From: BCD1 sp942492125
GTDB taxonomy: Bacteria; Bacteroidota; Bacteroidia; Chitinophagales; Saprospiraceae
NCBI GenBank assembly: GCA_942492125.1
Contig: CALODM010000009.1
Span: 62,001 to 126,000, forward strand
Length of the DNA: 64,000 bases
Direction of reading: 5' to 3'
The notes under the pieces are model-generated. The model was not told the DNA's origin and made no database searches. It saw nothing but the letters and a program-made list of their open reading frames with translations. Shown here in pieces: positions 63,764 to 64,000 of the stretch. A program made the translations under genes and the position numbers. Numbering within the stretch: the stretch's first letter is position 1; every line of letters begins with the position of its first letter.

Positions 63764-63924
63764 TTCACACTATTGGACATTTGTCCATATATTCCTCCAA
63801 TGAGTTCTTCTATCTTATAAGGTTTGGGGATGTAACTATCCATACCGGCATCATAACATTGGTTGATTTCAGATTTCAACAAACTGGCCGTCATAGCGAT
63901 AATAGGTATGGAGATACCTGTTGA
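63760..63924 (-). pseudogene. C-terminal fragment of a receiver domain (hybrid kinase remnant)
   Basis: On the minus strand the frame reads SIPIIAMTASLLKSEINQCY, DAGMDSYIPKPYKIEELI, ending QMSNSVN, the end of a response-regulator domain as found in hybrid kinases. Upstream the frame is closed by TGA at 63925-63927, and no other frame continues the receiver, so the rest of the gene is missing. Its stop codon overlaps that of the endonuclease-family gene (63760-63763). Confidence 0.65.
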
Positions 63925-63975
63925 TCAAGCGGTTTATCGAACGGTAAATTACCGGTTGATCGACCGCTGGATCAA
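63921..63975. repeat. 27-bp-arm imperfect inverted repeat at the receiver breakpoint
   Basis: The segment 63921-63947 is the reverse complement of 63949-63975 at 22 of 27 positions with only 1 nt between, so it can fold into a near-complete cruciform. It begins where the receiver similarity stops. A short plus-strand frame from an ATG at 63908 runs through it to the window edge but is not recognised. Confidence 0.6.
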
Positions 63976-64000
63976 CAATCAGGCGTTCATCAAAATTTAT

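Noticed and set aside
63921..63975. An integron attC site
   Set aside because: It is palindromic, but no attC-type core sites, integrase or cassette array are visible.

Overview
The window comes from a Bacteroidota genome, most like the Saprospiraceae/Lewinella lineage. The evidence is type IX secretion parts (a PorZ-like propeller, GldM, GldN), C-terminal T9SS sorting domains, a SusC/SusD pair, a Bat aerotolerance operon, FISUMP-domain protein, few Shine-Dalgarno signals, and several TAnnTTTG-type -7 promoter elements. No rRNA, tRNA, CRISPR array or replication origin was seen.

Layout. 0-8 kb: the 3' part of a porZ-like gene, then a minus-strand module of AraC-type membrane regulator, outer-membrane barrel, RND/MMPL transporter and LolA-like periplasmic carrier. 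8-13 kb: a membrane MutS-like ATPase and a TonB-dependent receptor. 13-21.5 kb: a plus-strand bat operon (MoxR, DUF58, membrane protein, BatA, BatB, BatC, short BatD-like, BatD). 21.5-31 kb: two subtilases, a Lys-rich protein, a small lipoprotein, a membrane-fused spermidine-synthase-like protein, gldN and gldM. 31-41 kb: tatC, a sigma/anti-sigma pair, a frameshifted SpoIIM-family gene divergent from an RDD gene, rlmD and a hybrid histidine kinase. 41-43 kb: an IS110-family element with a candidate bridge RNA. 43-50 kb: an XRE regulator/membrane protein pair, a degenerate receiver coupled to a ChaN-like protein, inositol monophosphatase, acyl-ACP thioesterase, a PepSY-type protein, a FISUMP protein, and an ACP-like protein lacking the carrier serine. 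50-56 kb: a second export module (TetR, barrel, ABC ATPase, two FtsX-type permeases, LolA-like carrier). 56-61 kb: SusC/SusD. 61-64 kb: serine hydrolase with a small barrel, a frameshifted endonuclease/phosphatase-family gene and a truncated receiver fragment.

How it fits together. The strongest system-level observation is the pair of parallel envelope-export modules. Each has a paralogous LolA-like carrier, an outer-membrane barrel and its own regulator, but one is driven by an RND transporter and the other by a LolCDE/MacB-like ABC transporter. The substrate cannot be read from sequence; lipid or another hydrophobic cargo is an inference.

Quality note. Three genes (SpoIIM-family, one ABC permease, the endonuclease-family gene) are broken by four frameshifts. 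Every one is explained by a single extra base in an A/T homopolymer, so sequencing or assembly error is as likely as real gene decay. Intergenic DNA is rich in palindromes, including a three-copy REP-like family with compensatory base changes and an 8-bp tandem array abutting gldN.
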